Of a stretch of 64,000 nucleotides of DNA, positions 1 to 11,766 are shown one piece after another; position 1 is the stretch's first letter; every line of letters begins with the position of its first letter. The notes below the pieces were generated by a model. That model was not told the origin of the DNA. It saw only the letters and a program-made list of their open reading frames with translations, and did no database searches. Source of the DNA: Myoxocephalus aenaeus (taxonomy: Eukaryota; Chordata; Actinopteri; Perciformes; Cottidae). The DNA is taken from assembly GCA_038501785.1 (NCBI GenBank), contig JBAMJR010000492.1:103501-167500 (forward strand). Reading direction: 5' to 3'. A program made the translations under genes and the position numbers.

Positions 1-590
1 GATAAATCAGACACTCTCAACCAAAATAGATGATCTTTGATACCGAGATTTGAGCGCTCTGCACTCAGCCTCCTGCAGTATCGGCAACTCTTTCATTAAT
101 AAGCAGCAAACTAAAGAAAATAAGCCCTGAAACATGCGGCCGATTGTAGTGGATTAATGCATGCGTTGATCAACGGGGGAAAAAAGATGAGCAGCATATT
201 TAGTTTTTTAAAGAAACAAGTGTATGTGTGTACGTCCAGAGCTTTTATTGTGAAAAGTAAGAATGGAAGGAGTGATTAAGTGTCCTGTCTTTGACCGTTA
301 TTGTTGCACATATTAGTGTACGTTTTTAATGTGTCCGTGCCCTCGTTACAAAATGAAGAAGATTACGTCTCTTTTTCTCCACGTAATATGTGCGTTCTGT
401 GTTTTAAGTACTCTTGACAAAAAAAATTACGGCTCCAAAAACAAGACATGTACATGCAAATTACTCGCAAGACCTTTGTTTGGCTAATTTTCTAAAAACA
501 GTGTAGCATTCGTGCAAGTTAGCAAACTAACTAGCCCGCTGTATGCTAGTTAGCTTGCTTGCGAAATCCCTTCACCTCACTCCCCGCCAC
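1..590. other. No gene recognised
   Basis: AT-rich non-coding DNA. From about 510 the sequence (tagcttgcttgcgaaatccc and following) matches, in reverse orientation, the tail of the dispersed 73-bp-array element seen at 24.13-24.22 kb, so the element body probably begins here. Confidence 0.5.
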
Positions 591-790
591 TTGCATTCTC
601 TCTCCTGACCACCAGGGGGCGACTCCTCTGATTGTATAGAAGTCTATGCTTCATGTGTTAAAGCTGCATTCTCTCTCCTGACCACCAGGGGGCGACTCCT
701 CTGGTTGTATAGAAGTCTATGCTTCATGCGTTAAAGCTGCATTCTCTCTACTGACCACCAGGGGGCGACTCCTCTGATTGTATAGAAGTA
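591..790 (+). repeat. 73-bp tandem array with CTCF-like motif, 3 units (cluster 1)
   Basis: Three head-to-tail units spaced exactly 73 bp. Each contains CCACCAGGGGGCGAC (609-623, 682-696, 755-769), a close match to the vertebrate CTCF core consensus, on the plus strand. The unit also holds a 'tatagaagtctatgcttcat' segment. The same unit recurs at 24, 30, 37, 56 and 62 kb. That it binds CTCF is inference from the motif. Confidence 0.9.
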
Positions 791-1010
791 AATGATGTAA
801 ATTATAGTAAATTATGGTCATTTAGAGTCAAACAGACCATAAAGCAGGGGATGCTTTAGGGCGGGGCTTAAGGTGATTGACAGGTCTATATACGGTATCT
901 CTACGTCACTCCTCCTCAGTCTAAATCTGGTCACTTCTCTTTTATCGGTTGCAAAAAAAAAAACATGGCGACGACCAAATCGCTACTACGTCCACTTCTT
1001 ACTAACTAAG
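791..1010 (-). mobile_element. Head part of the element carrying the 73-bp array
   Basis: Contains the segment gggcggggcttaaggtgatt at about 860 and an ATGGCGACGACC stretch at about 965. The same order of segments is found at 8.57-8.72 kb, 23.74-23.94 kb (opposite strand), 36.87-37.17 kb (opposite strand) and 56.46-56.65 kb. This shared non-tandem flank shows that the array belongs to a dispersed repeat family. No coding capacity; class unknown. Confidence 0.6.
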
Positions 1011-1190
1011 ACTTAGCTAACAGCTAACAGCTAACAGCTAACAACCATAGGTCACTCTTTCTTTTGCGCAGGTTAAAACGTACCACAAAGTAACGTACCA
1101 CGAAGTTCGGCTCAACCGGCGCTCTTACTGCTCACAACAGATCAAAAAAGAACATTTTTTAAAAAGCAATCTGTCAGCCAGTCTCACACC

Positions 1191-1235
1191 TCTCTCTCTC
1201 TCTCCCTCTCTCTCTCTCTCCCTCTCTCTCTCTCC
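1191..1235. repeat. CT microsatellite
   Basis: Interrupted (CT)n run of about 45 bp. Confidence 0.9.
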
Positions 1236-1249
1236 ACAACCTTTCAGCC

Positions 1250-1510
1250 ATCAAATTAGCCGCGCTCTCTCTCCCCCAGAATATGTGCCAGAGGAATCAG
1301 CGGTTGGGCTTTTAATTGCTACCAATTAATGCCGTTAACCTTTCCGCGGCGCACGGGCATCCTCCTCTCACGCCTCGCCGCGACAAACCGGAGGATCCTC
1401 TGGACCCAACGTCTCCGCGCGAGGGTCACGACTCACAACACGGCCGTTAAGCAGAGCGCCCGGCGCCTCGCGGCGGTTTCATTTAATTGCCCGGCACACG
1501 TTTTTTTGCG
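1250..1510. other. Possible conserved non-coding stretch
   Basis: Complex, non-repetitive DNA with homeodomain-type cores around 1310-1330 (TTTTAATTGC, CCAATTAATG) followed by CpG-rich sequence. It stands out against the surrounding low-complexity DNA. No exon signal with known protein similarity was seen. Function is a guess from composition. Confidence 0.25.
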
Positions 1511-2379
1511 TGAGAATAAAAGAAATCCTGTTTCTATCTTTCTTTCTTTCTTTCTTTACGTTGCCGTCTCGTTTTAGGGTTTTAAGTTTTCTTTGCAGTT
1601 GATAAAAATGTTCTCAATTTGAAGGACGTGCCTGTTTTTATTGGTCTCATACGACGGTAAATTCTAAATATCCCCAAAGTAACCGAAACATATGTCAAAA
1701 TGAAGTGCGACACTTTTAACACGATGCTTTTTCTTCCAGGAACCAAGCGGTCTCTCGTGGCGTTTCAGCTTCTCGCTTTTAGACTTCAAGCTGATAACTG
1801 CTGCTGCTCGGGTCCTAAAACTCCTCACGCATAACCAATGATGAGCGCCGACTAACAGCGATGAAGGAATACGCACACACACACACACACACACACACAG
1901 CGCCGCAGCATTATCCTCTGGTGTCATTGTGATATTATATCACATGCATCAGCTCACGGTTCCTCTATCCACTGAAGCATCACTACAGAGAGTTATTGTC
2001 TCTCTCAGGAATCTGAAGAACACGTTTATTACAGGAATACCTTTTTAATCTGGGTTGATACACTTTAAAAAAAAAAGTCAAAAAAGGGCCCGACTCAGCA
2101 TCTTCTGCAGGAAAGTAATCAGAGCGTAAAGAGAAGGACGGGCACGGAGCAGGTGCATGCTGCAATTCATATGCAAAGAAATGAGGTTATACTGTTTGTG
2201 TTTTATGGGATGTAAAGATGCAGAAAAAAAAGCCTTTTGTTTACGCTGATGGTCGCGATCCATGCTGGAGGTCAGAGATCACCCGACCTTTTGATTTAAC
2301 ATCTCCTCATTAGGAGGTTTTCTTACTTCAAAAAATAATAATTAAAAGAAGAAGAAAAGCTTTTCTTAGTGCAAAAAAA

Positions 2380-2830
2380 AAAAAACTGACGAAGAAGAAG
2401 GAAGCAAAAAAAGATGAAGAGGAGGAGGAAGAGGAAGAGGAAGAAGAAGAAGAAGAAGAAGAAGAAGAAGAAGAAGAAGAAGAAGAAGAAGAAGAAGAAG
2501 AAAGATGAAGAGGAGGAAGAAGAAGAAGGTTTTCTTACTTCAAAAAATTTTAAAAGATGATGAAGGAGAAGAAAAGGACGAAGGAAGCAAAAAAGATGAA
2601 GAGGAGGAGGAAGAAGAATAAGGGTTTATTACTTAAAAAAGTTTTAATTTAAAAAAGATGAAGGAAGCAAAAAAAGAAGAAGAAATAATGAGATAAAAAA
2701 AATAAAAAAGATGATGAAGAAGAAGAAGGACAAGAAAAGAAAAAGGTTTTCTTACTTCAATTCTTTTTTTTTTACAAAATTAAAAAAGAGGAAGAAGAGG
2801 AAGAGGAAGAGGAAGAGGGGAGCCTGCTCG
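2380..2830. repeat. GAA/GGA purine-rich tract
   Basis: About 450 bp almost purely purine on the plus strand, with a (GAA)n core at about 2440-2500. Low complexity; short open frames here are Lys/Glu-rich artefacts. Confidence 0.85.
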
Positions 2831-3303
2831 GCCACGCGCTCATCAGAGCCTCTGCTGGGTGAGGAGGTGACAGTTCAACATCTGGAGCGCAAATCCCCCC
2901 CAAAAAAAACAACAACAAACAACAACAAACAAGCGGAGCCGCAGCACGAGCCTCTTCCCCGGTAACAGCAGACCACAGAGCCGGGGAACCGGGCAGAGGT
3001 CAGCAGGTCAGAGGCGAGGAGCGCACGGTAATCCCGCAGAACATCAGGAGAGGTCGATGTAACCGGATTAAATGAGCTAATGAAACGAGATGTATGGATG
3101 AGGAAATACTAAATAAAAGCCGACATGAACTAATAAGGAAAAGCAGGGAGAGGTCAAGAACTGCTTTTTCTTTTCTTTCTTTTTTTTGGGAGAGGGTGTG
3201 TGTTTTTTAATCAGTTTATCCAACGAAACAAAGCCTGACACGTGTCATGGCCGCTGCTGTTAATTGCCATACAGTGCCGGAGAGATTAGCATTGTAATAC
3301 ATG

Positions 3304-3305
<2 letters not shown>

Positions 3306-3355
<50 letters not shown>
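3306..3355. repeat. TA microsatellite
   Basis: About 25 TA units. Confidence 0.95.
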
Positions 3356-3359
<4 letters not shown>

Positions 3360-3399
3360 AATACATCTTGATGCAAACTGCGACTTCTCCAGCGTGCAG

Positions 3400-3985
3400 G
3401 AGCGCCGTGTCAACAAGTACCGAGCCCGGTCTGTCACCCAGAGAGAGGGGAGCTCGTGGAGCCGCTCATCCGGTCGACCCGCGACTCCTTCCCCCGAAAA
3501 CACGCGAAACATCCCCGCGGACATTTCCCCCAATGCAGCAATGCGCGCTCCCAAAAGCCGATTGCCAGGGAAGTGGAGGAGGAGGAGGAGGGTATGTTTG
3601 GAGATCGGGAGCGCGCACTGCCCCACCAGTGCAAAAAAAAAAAACTCAACACGGCGGCGCGCACACGAAACTTGCACGCGCCGGCCTATAGCGAGGGAGC
3701 CGATTGGCCGAGGCGCGGCTCCATCTGCGCACGTGACATGCCCCTGCTTACAATAAATAAACAGCCATGGAATAATGTATATCAATATATATTTTTATAT
3801 ATATATATATATATTATTAAAAAAATAGTCCGAGCTCCCCGAACTCGGACTAAAACAAGAGTCGCGAGCGCGCCGCGTGCAGGTGGACACACCTGTCAAC
3901 ACGCCGGGCACGAGCCCGACAACTTAAAAGAGCTGAATCTGTTTGGGATGCGTCCGGTTAGGAGGCAGGCGGCGCCAGGCAACAG

Positions 3986-4059
<74 letters not shown>

Positions 4060-4560
4060 TAGGTTTTTCCGGTGGACATTACACAGCCGATCCGCTTCCA
4101 CGGAAACAAAACAGGCAGTTTTCCCCCCCACACAGTTCCACGGGCACCGCGCGCGCACACCACGCGCACACACACACCGCCAAAGCGAGCTTACCTACAC
4201 AGTGAATGAGTTTGTGCCTCCAAGAGTCAAGTTCCTGCCGAAAGCCGCGCCTCTCTACCGTGCATTGCTGCCTTCTGCACACACTCGCCATTTTCTGTCG
4301 GCCCCTCCCGTGGGCGCGCACATACTGCTGGGTGCTTCCCTGCGCGCACGTCACCGCGGTGGGTTTTATATTCTAGGGCTGGGTGGAGTGAGATATGAAG
4401 GGACGGGGCTGCAGCATCCCCCTTTTCTACGGCGCTCATTTGTCCCACCCACCAAAAAAAAAAAAAAGCGCCCCTTCCTCCTCCTCCTCCTCCTCCCCTC
4501 CCAGCATCTCTGCGCGAGCACGTGCTGTCATTGGTCGTTTATTGGGATGTTTGTCTTGTG
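3400..4560. promoter_or_regulatory. CpG-rich region, possible promoter
   Basis: Dense CpG with GC-box-like stretches (cggcccctcccgtgggcg near 4298), inverted CCAAT cores (ccgattggcc near 3700; cattggtc near 4530) and E-box/USF-type CACGTG cores (3729 and about 4519). It is broken by an AC microsatellite. No coding exon was found here. It could be an upstream morn4 promoter or belong to a neighbour lying to the left; in human, PI4K2A sits head to head with MORN4, but no PI4K2A exon is visible. Inference only. Confidence 0.35.
3993..4056. repeat. AC microsatellite
   Basis: (AC)n of about 60 bp inside the CpG-rich region. Confidence 0.95.
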
Positions 4561-4564
4561 TTAA

Positions 4565-5469
4565 CGTCGCTCAGCACATGGCGCCTGTGTGTGATGGCTT
4601 ACAGCTCATATGTGTGTCAAAGGGCGCGCGGCTGTGCTGCGGATTTAAAGAAAAATGCGCATGAAGACGCCGCATTGTTTAAATGCACATGTATGTTACA
4701 TACACGTTACATACATGTCACCCGCGGTACACTCACTGGAGACCACGCTCACAGGACGGGCATTGTTGTCCCAAAGAAAACACGGAAATAAAAGAGCACG
4801 CGGGTCCCCAGAGCGGCTGTAAACAGAGCGAAACATCCCATAATGTCCCCGCGAGGTCCTTTCCTCCAATGCAGGAAACCCCGTCAATTCAAGCAGCCTC
4901 ATCACTAATATCCACGTGCACTAATATTCTCTTTTAGCCAATTAAAGGATTACCACAAGTTCTCCTTTCAGGGATTATGTTGCGTTTCTTTTATTGCTGA
5001 GTGCTAATAAACCAATTAATACACGTTATTAACTGCTGGTGTGACTTCGTCTTTTTGTTTTCAATACACTTTGTCCAGATGGTGTGATTTTGATGATATC
5101 TCGGCGAGATATATTTCATTTTTTTTAAAGAAATGTCAATTAAAATGGAGAACTCTTATAAAAACATCAGGAAAGATGGACCGTGTTACATTCTGAGTCC
5201 CAACATCTGGATCCACAGCGTCCTCCAGCAGCTCCTCAGTGCTGCTGACTCAGTTCATAGGAGGAGGAACGCGTCCCCTAAACTCCCCAAGGTCCACGTC
5301 CGTGTCCTCGGGTGCGTAATGGAAGCATTTGTGCAAATGGACAGCAGTGAAAACTTATAGATATGTATTTTAGAGGAAGTATACAGGACCAAATGACCAA
5401 ATGACCTTACAAATATATACAAATACACTCAATTTGACAAGAAAAACACATGTAAAACAGCTCAGAGCG

Positions 5470-5470
<1 letters not shown>
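4565..5470. other. No gene recognised
   Basis: Mixed-composition DNA with no exon, transposon terminus or long repeat that I can identify. Confidence 0.5.

Positions 5471-5547
<77 letters not shown>
5471..5547. repeat. AC microsatellite
   Basis: (AC)n of about 77 bp with one GC interruption. Confidence 0.95.
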
Positions 5548-5548
<1 letters not shown>

Positions 5549-5946
5549 CATGAAGACTCTGCTTTAACCTCGTCCAAGCTTTTGATCATCAAATTCAGTT
5601 AACGATGAAAATAGATTGAGTTTTATTTCTTTTTCAAAGTGATTTGTCCTTTTGTGACGCGTCTCTGCATGAAGCTGAGCCGAGAGAGGAAACCTCCCAC
5701 GGCCCCGAGAGGTTCAGCGCTAAACGAGCCGTTTGCAACGTGTAGACTCAAAAGAGACGCGTTGTTACGACATGCCGGCGCTTATTTTACATCAAAGGTT
5801 AGAATGTGTCCTCACGCACAGCAGCTCCTCTCACATGTTCCCCTCTGAGCCCGGCAACGCGTGTCAAACGTGTCACATTCATACAATCTTTTCTTAATAA
5901 ACGTCCGACTTCACAGGAAACAACTTGTTAGATTAATGCAGTGAAA

Positions 5947-6255
5947 GTACTGTAAAAGTCGGGTTATAAGCCGCTCCTATGGCCGGTCGGTGTCCCCGCC
6001 GTAGCAAGCTAGTAGCAGCGCTAGCTAGCACTGCTGCTAGCTAGCACTGCTGCTAGCTAGCGCTTCTGCTGCTACCGCCCGCTGCTGCTGCTACTGCCCG
6101 CGTCCCCTCTGCCCAAGTCGGGTGTCGAGCCTGGTCCCGCTACCTTCGGTGGTTTTCGGGGAGCTAGCGGAAGTTAGCGGAAGTTAGCGGGGAAGTAACG
6201 GAGCGCTAGCAGGAGCCCCAGCTGGCTACAGTGGGGAGCTAACGGGGACACTGAC
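5947..6255. mobile_element. TA-flanked palindromic MITE with GCTAGC core, copy 1
   Basis: Starts with TA then CTGTAAAAGTCGGGTTATAAG, the terminal inverted repeat shared with copies at 42.52, 51.55 and 53.90 kb. The interior is rich in GCTAGC and GCTGCT runs, and flanking TA suggests a Tc1/mariner-type target site. The right terminus is degraded here (ggtagttacggtagttatagg). No transposase. Confidence 0.6.
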
Positions 6256-6264
6256 TTAAGGTAG

Positions 6265-6790
6265 TTACGGTAGTTATAGGTTTGGGTAAAAATCACGAAA
6301 GACAAAGTGAGATTTAGGCGGCAAAAACGACGTGGTTTTTCACGCACACACAGCCTCGAGTTCGACGGTTTTGCCGCCATCTTGGAACACGGTCGGCGGC
6401 ATGTTGGTGTTATATTTATTTTAGGTTTGGGTTCAAATAGCTACGAAAGCAACGTCACATAAGTACGAAAAGTTACGTTACGAATAAACCCGGTTTCATC
6501 GTGACGTCTCCTCTCGTTTTTGTGGACTTTGAAGCCTCGAATTCGACGGTTTCGCCGCCGCCATCTTGGAACGCCGCCATCTTGGAATGCGATCGCCGGC
6601 ATGTTTTTTAGGTTTGGGTTCAAATATCGACGAAAGCGATGTCACGTAAGTACGAAAGTTACGTGGCGAATAAACCCGGTTTCATGGTGACGTCTCCTCT
6701 CGGTTTTGTGGACTTTGAAGCCTTGAATTCGACGGTTTTGCCGCCGCCATCTTGGAACGCGGCCGTCGGCACGATGGGGTTCTTTGGTTG
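6265..6790. repeat. Tandem approx. 190-bp modules with YY1-like motifs
   Basis: Three related modules in a row, each with a 'ggtttgggt' start, a 'gcctcgaattcgacggtt'-type middle and one or two GCCGCCATCTTGG cores (about 6372, 6561, 6575, 6744). The core matches the YY1 consensus (reverse complement AAGATGGCGGC). Probably an internally duplicated transposable element; no coding capacity. Confidence 0.6.
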
Positions 6791-6799
6791 TTGTTTTTT

Positions 6800-7440
6800 T
6801 TGCAACTGATAAAGAGAAGTTACCATATTTGAAAATTGGGACTACAAACTATATTTTGTTGTGCAACAATGACAAATAAAAACCTTGTAATCTTGTAATA
6901 TTTTGAATGAACAAACCAAACAAACAATGTTTTTACTTTTCTGAGATGTTATTGGCTTCGTCACCAACATTCAAATGTATAAGTGATCAAATATGATCGG
7001 CATTAAATTCAATGTCGGTTCTGTCTTATTAATGAACACAATTAGTCGGAGTCGGTCGCTTCCTGCCAACCCCCGAAAAAACAAAATCAGGGCAGATGTT
7101 TTATTTAATTTGGGTCACCTTGATTATTATAATTTGTCTCCTCTCTTTCTCTCTCCTACGTCACCTCATTTAACAAAGCCCTCGCGCACGTCCGTGCACG
7201 TGGAGAAGATAAATCAAGCTCCATAAAAAAAAACTCAACCCCCCAAAAAAAAACGCGCTGGTCTACTAATCACCAAATTGAAACAGGAACCCGCCACGAC
7301 GCGTCGTTAAGAGGAAAACCTCGCTGCAGGTTTTTATAATCCTACAGAGACGGCGGGCACGAAATAATAATAATAATAAAAAATAAAACAACACACGGCA
7401 AGGGCAAACGCTTTTAACGGAGTGAGCACTCCGGCTAATT
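6800..7440. other. No gene recognised
   Basis: AT-rich DNA, no exon or repeat family identified. Confidence 0.45.
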
Positions 7441-7444
7441 AAGT

Positions 7445-7760
7445 CGTTGAACCCTTTGCCCTCGACAAAGATGTCTCCCGTGGAGGGCTGGACAGCGCGA
7501 GGGAGGGGAGGGGAGGAGCAGCAGCCAATGGGAGGACGCCTTGAGACGAGGTGGCAGGAGCGGCAGCCAATGAGCGCGCGGCACCTTGCAGGAGACGCTG
7601 GAGCGGCTCTGCCGGGGAACCAGCGAGCTGCATGGGGTGGGGGGGGGGGAGGAGGAGGTGAGACGGCCGCTGAGAGCAGCAGAAACCTCCGCGTTGCGTT
7701 TCAGTGATGTAGAGAAAAAAAAGGAGTTGCTCTTTAATTAAAAAAAAACAGGTAAACCGT
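7445..7760 (+). promoter_or_regulatory. Candidate morn4 promoter / 5' non-coding exon
   Basis: Two CCAAT boxes in similar context (cagccaatgggagg near 7522 and cagccaatgagcg near 7564), CpG-rich sequence and a G-run. They lie 1.5 kb upstream of the morn4 start-codon exon. A possible donor, acag|gtaaac, lies at 7752. The position suits a TATA-less promoter with an untranslated first exon, but nothing here proves transcription. Confidence 0.35.
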
Positions 7761-7785
7761 TTATTTACATTTCTCCAGGGAGCTC

Positions 7786-7786
<1 letters not shown>

Positions 7787-7823
<37 letters not shown>

Positions 7824-7840
7824 TGTGTGTGTGTGTGTGT
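7787..7840. repeat. TG microsatellite
   Basis: (TG)n of about 54 bp. Confidence 0.95.
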
Positions 7841-8394
7841 GCTGACACGCGTCATGCCGGCAGGATGAAAGGGATTAGGGCGCCGTTACTGTGGCAACAT
7901 TAGATGGAGGGATACACACTCCTCCTCCCGTGTGGTGTGACAGCGCGCCTGATGGCATTCCTCTTTTTTTGGGGGGGAGGTAGGGGGGGATTATTCATCC
8001 TAATGAACCGCTTCAGATGTTTCCTCTCTAAATGTTTCTGTCGGCGGCTCATTGTGTGCGTGAGCTCATTGTGAGGACAATAGAAAGGAGACGGGTGTCC
8101 CTTTAAGAGAGCCACGGCAAGATGCAGACGTTTTTTGGGGGGGGCTAAAAACAAGGAAATTTAAAGCGACAGTTCAGACAAATGAAGAAGCCCTGAATGT
8201 ATACAAAACACAGCCGTTTGGCCAGTGTGTTGCCGTCATGGATCCCCATTGGGTCATGATGTCACATGCAGGTCATGTGACATCTGTCCGGAACTCATTT
8301 ACGGTAAAAAAAAAAAGTTTGTAGAAACGCGCATTCATATGGCGCCGATGGTTAGAAAATAAACGGCGGCAATGTTGCATCAAAAACAGCTGCA

Positions 8395-8545
8395 ACGGGC
8401 GACTGTGGCTCAGTGGTTAGCGTGCCCATATTTCAATCAGAGGAGCGGTGGTTCGATCCCCGGCTGTGCTAGTCCATGTCGATGTGTTCTTGAGCTCCCC
8501 GTTGCTGCGTCTACGGTGTATAGAAAAAGTATGTAAGTTGCTAAA
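8395..8545 (+). mobile_element. tRNA-derived SINE (fragment)
   Basis: RNA polymerase III promoter parts are visible: an A-box-like tggctcagtgg at 8406-8416 and a B box ggttcgatccc at 8450-8460, in tRNA-like context. A non-tRNA tail follows (gtccatgtcgatgtgttctt and onward) of the kind found in fish SINEs. The anticodon arm is not folded as in a functional tRNA, so it is called a SINE, not a tRNA gene. Confidence 0.65.
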
Positions 8546-8559
8546 TGAAATGTGCCAGG

Positions 8560-8730
8560 AGAGTGTAGTCAAATAGACCATGAAGCAGGGCATGCTTTAG
8601 GGCGGGGCTTACTGTGATTGACAGGTCTCTACGTCAATCCTCCACTGTCCAAATATGGGGACTTCCTGTTCACTGGTTTGCGAAAAATCCAAGATGGCGA
8701 CGGACAAAATGTCAAAATCAAGGCTTCAAA
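8560..8730 (-). mobile_element. Head fragment of the 73-bp-array element family
   Basis: Shares the segment order 'aaatagaccatgaagcaggg', 'gggcggggcttactgtgatt' and 'ccaagatggcgacgg' with the flanks of the arrays at 0.8 and 36.9 kb, but has no 73-bp unit. Contains a YY1-like AAGATGGCGAC. Confidence 0.6.
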
Positions 8731-9085
8731 AGCGGCCGGCCGCGAACCAAATGGGTGACGCTACGCCCGCTTCTCATATACGGTCTGTGATTGGTTCAAA
8801 TCCCTGCAGCTAGACTCCAGAAGAGAACAGCGGTGGAGGCTGTTATCGGCCTGTGGATTTGGACTGAGGTGTTCCACAATCACACAGGGGGGGGGCGTCC
8901 AAACGTGTTTTAGTCACGAAACTGTGTCTCGGCCCCCCGGGGAGGTCGTGCACTGGAAAGTGGGGGAGGTTGTTGGTTCCGTGACTTGCTGCATAATCTG
9001 GGCATGATTTGTGCTGCAAAACACACAGCGGTGGTCCGAAACCAGCAGTTAACCCACGGTGGGTTGAAAGCTGGACACATTACAT

Positions 9086-9087
<2 letters not shown>

Positions 9088-9122
<35 letters not shown>

Positions 9123-9168
9123 ACACTAACTCCCGGTGTTGATGATGATGTGTGTGTGTGTGTGTGTG
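9088..9168. repeat. TG microsatellites next to morn4 acceptor
   Basis: Two (TG)n runs separated by about 30 bp. The second ends 7 bp before the AG acceptor of the morn4 start-codon exon, so it replaces the normal polypyrimidine tract. Confidence 0.85.
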
Positions 9169-9183
9169 CCGGCAGCAGGACCC

Positions 9184-9250
9184 ATGACCCTGACACGAGG
9201 TTCCTTCAGCTACTCCAACGGCGAGGAGTACCACGGCGAATGGAAAGGAG
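9184..9250 (+). CDS. morn4: morn4 coding exon 1 (start codon)
   Basis: Codes residues 1-22 plus one base: MTLTRGSFSYSNGEEYHGEW then KG. This is the family's N-terminus and first half of MORN repeat 1. The start is the ATG at 9184, giving the family's usual first residues; it follows an acceptor ggcag ending at 9175. The donor is AG|GCAAGA, a GC donor. No GT lies within about 100 bp downstream, and the GC donor restores the frame and the family sequence (WKGGLRHG) exactly with exon 2. Confidence 0.92.
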
Positions 9251-9920
9251 GCAAGACCGACCCGCTCACCCTCACCCCTCCATCTCTCTCACCCCTCCAT
9301 CTCTCTCACTCCTCCATCACTCTCACTCCTCCATCACCGGCTACATCTGCATGCACAGCAGGAAGCGTTGCGATACTGTGATTGAGACAATGCTGCTCTT
9401 AAAAGGCGGAGCCTGCGTGTCACATGCATGTAGGTGTAAGTGCTCGAGACTATTTCTGTATTTAAAGGGACAGTACCGGATATTTTAAGAGGTTCTCCTC
9501 CATAGTCGGTGTTTTCCAGTAGATGGACGTATTTTAGACGCCTAAAAGAATCGATATCAGTTGAAGTATTGTCACTCCTTTACTTCGCCTCGAGAAGCAG
9601 TTCCCTTTGCTCTCTTCAAAGCCACAAGACTCCTTTGACAAAAACGGTCATTTTGTCGTTGCTGGTTTCCCGCCGCCTCAGTCGGTTAGTTAGTTTGTGT
9701 TGTTGTGTTACTTTTGGTTAATTTGGATTCACCAAATTGACACAATAAGACAAACAAAGTAACCGATGGAGACGGCGGCAGACCAACAACAACAACAACA
9801 CAACAACAGTGTTCTGTTCGGTAAAAACACCTTTTGTGGCTTTGGGTCGATGGATTCAACTGCTTGTCTCGCGGGAAGGTCAACCGCCAAAAATACATCT
9901 GTTGTTAGTACTTTGTTAAC

Positions 9921-9956
9921 GGCAAACTACTTAGTTTTTTTAAACTAAGTAGTTTT
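9921..9956. repeat. Perfect inverted repeat
   Basis: AAACTACTTAGTTT and AAACTAAGTAGTTT are separated by four T; 14-bp perfect arms. Role unknown. Confidence 0.8.
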
Positions 9957-10428
9957 GTTGCCAGAAACCAATTTATGAGATGTTTCCTGTTTATTCTGAA
10001 AGTACTGTATGTGTGTAACGAGCGGAAATTGCCACTTGTTGCTGGACTTTTGTAAGAAAAACGCACTTAAAAATGAGGATAGTATATAACTATTACGCAA
10101 CGTTGAACCGCGACAAAGTCCAAATCCACCCAACCGGCCTGGAAATGAAGAAGCGGTTGCGTGAGAGTCCACGGAGCAGAGGCGGATAGTTTTGTTGTCG
10201 GACTCGATGCTACGCCGTGATTGGCCCAGAATGCCTTCGAGGGGGCGGGTACAAAGACCCGACGCCATTTACCATCAAAACTAATTGGACATGCGCGTAA
10301 AATGTGCTGATTTCTCCTCTATCAGGGTCTAAACCAAAACTAAACCAACCTGAACTCACACAGCTTGCATCTAACAAGCAAAAAAAAAAAAGCAGATAAA
10401 AGGTGTCAAACTGAAGTCAGTAACTAGA

Positions 10429-10429
<1 letters not shown>

Positions 10430-10477
<48 letters not shown>
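10430..10477. repeat. AC microsatellite
   Basis: (AC)n of about 48 bp in morn4 intron 1. Confidence 0.95.
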
Positions 10478-10478
<1 letters not shown>

Positions 10479-11423
10479 ATCTGGTGTCAGCGAGTCCGCT
10501 GAGGCAGGATATCACACTACCTAAACCAGTATTTGCAGTTTTGACAAAAACAGCGAGGCGACCTGTAGGACAAGGTTACACAAAGAACAACCATTGGCAC
10601 GGAGCCGGTGTGAGAACATACGCTAACTACGCGGCTAACGGAAAAAAAGAAGAAGTGCTAAACCGGTTCGTCTGCGGCGCTTCCGACACGCTCATGTTTT
10701 AGTGAAGCAGTCTAAGTCACGACTGGAGGAATTAGTCCACTAATAAATATACACCGCCAGGATTTCTTGGCATTGTTTATACATTTGAATCACATCTTGT
10801 TTGTCTCGTCTCCTCCGGGGCTTCTTCGTTGGTTCCGGAGCTTTTAGGAGCGATCGCATGATGAACTCGGTCCCGTGTCACGGAGTTGTAAACGCTCAAA
10901 TATGTATATTTTTATTAAAAGCTTTGAAAGATCAAGAACTTGTTTAATTGAGACATTTTAGTTGCGGTTCTGGAGCTTTCGATCGTATATCACATGATCT
11001 TCGTCTGCCTTTTCTTTTTTTTTCATCACGACGACCGCAATGCTGCGTTGCGTTATAAACATGTTTGTAATGCGATATATAATCTGCTTAAAGCACTGCA
11101 TCAACAATGCTTTATAACAATAATCATAACACATTATTTAGCATTTAATAATGTGCTATATGTAAAAGTATTATAATAGTTCAGAATTGCTGGTCATTCA
11201 CTGACTTTTTAGTTAGTTTTAAGATAAATAATAATACATTTTACCCTTTTTCTTTTACTTTACTTAAAGCAAACACGGACTACTAACTACTATAATATTA
11301 TAAAGCACACTGTGATCATTGCAAAAAGAAAATCAGTGAGCAAATATGAAGTAATGCAACACGGTTTAAGGTTTTTAATAAAGGTCTTAAATCATGGTTA
11401 AGAGAAAAACAACATTGCCTAAC

Positions 11424-11518
11424 ATGTGTGTGTGTGTGTGTTTGTTGTGATGAACACAGCCTAACGTGTGTGTGTGTGTGTGTGTGTTGTGATGAACACA
11501 GCCTAACATGTGTGTGTT
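11424..11518. repeat. Compound TG repeat with spacer
   Basis: A (TG)n run followed by 'tgatgaacacagcctaac' occurs two to three times in tandem, a microsatellite-containing minisatellite. Confidence 0.8.
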
Positions 11519-11666
11519 GGGGTCGCGTCCCCGCGTGTTCACGTTCTCTGTTTGCACACAAACACGCGGCGCCGCCGCGGGCCGAGGGTCCGCCGTGTCA
11601 CGTGAATAATTCAGACCGAGCGCCCAGCTGGTCTATCAGGTATCAGGTTACAGGAAATAGGGCCGG

Positions 11667-11766
<100 letters not shown>

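Noticed and set aside
8395..8470. Functional tRNA gene
   Set aside because: A and B boxes are present but the anticodon and acceptor stems do not pair properly and a SINE-type tail follows.
1..9000. pi4k2a, expected head to head with morn4 by human synteny
   Set aside because: No frame with the kinase or its Pro/Ala-rich N-terminus is visible; it may lie left of the window.
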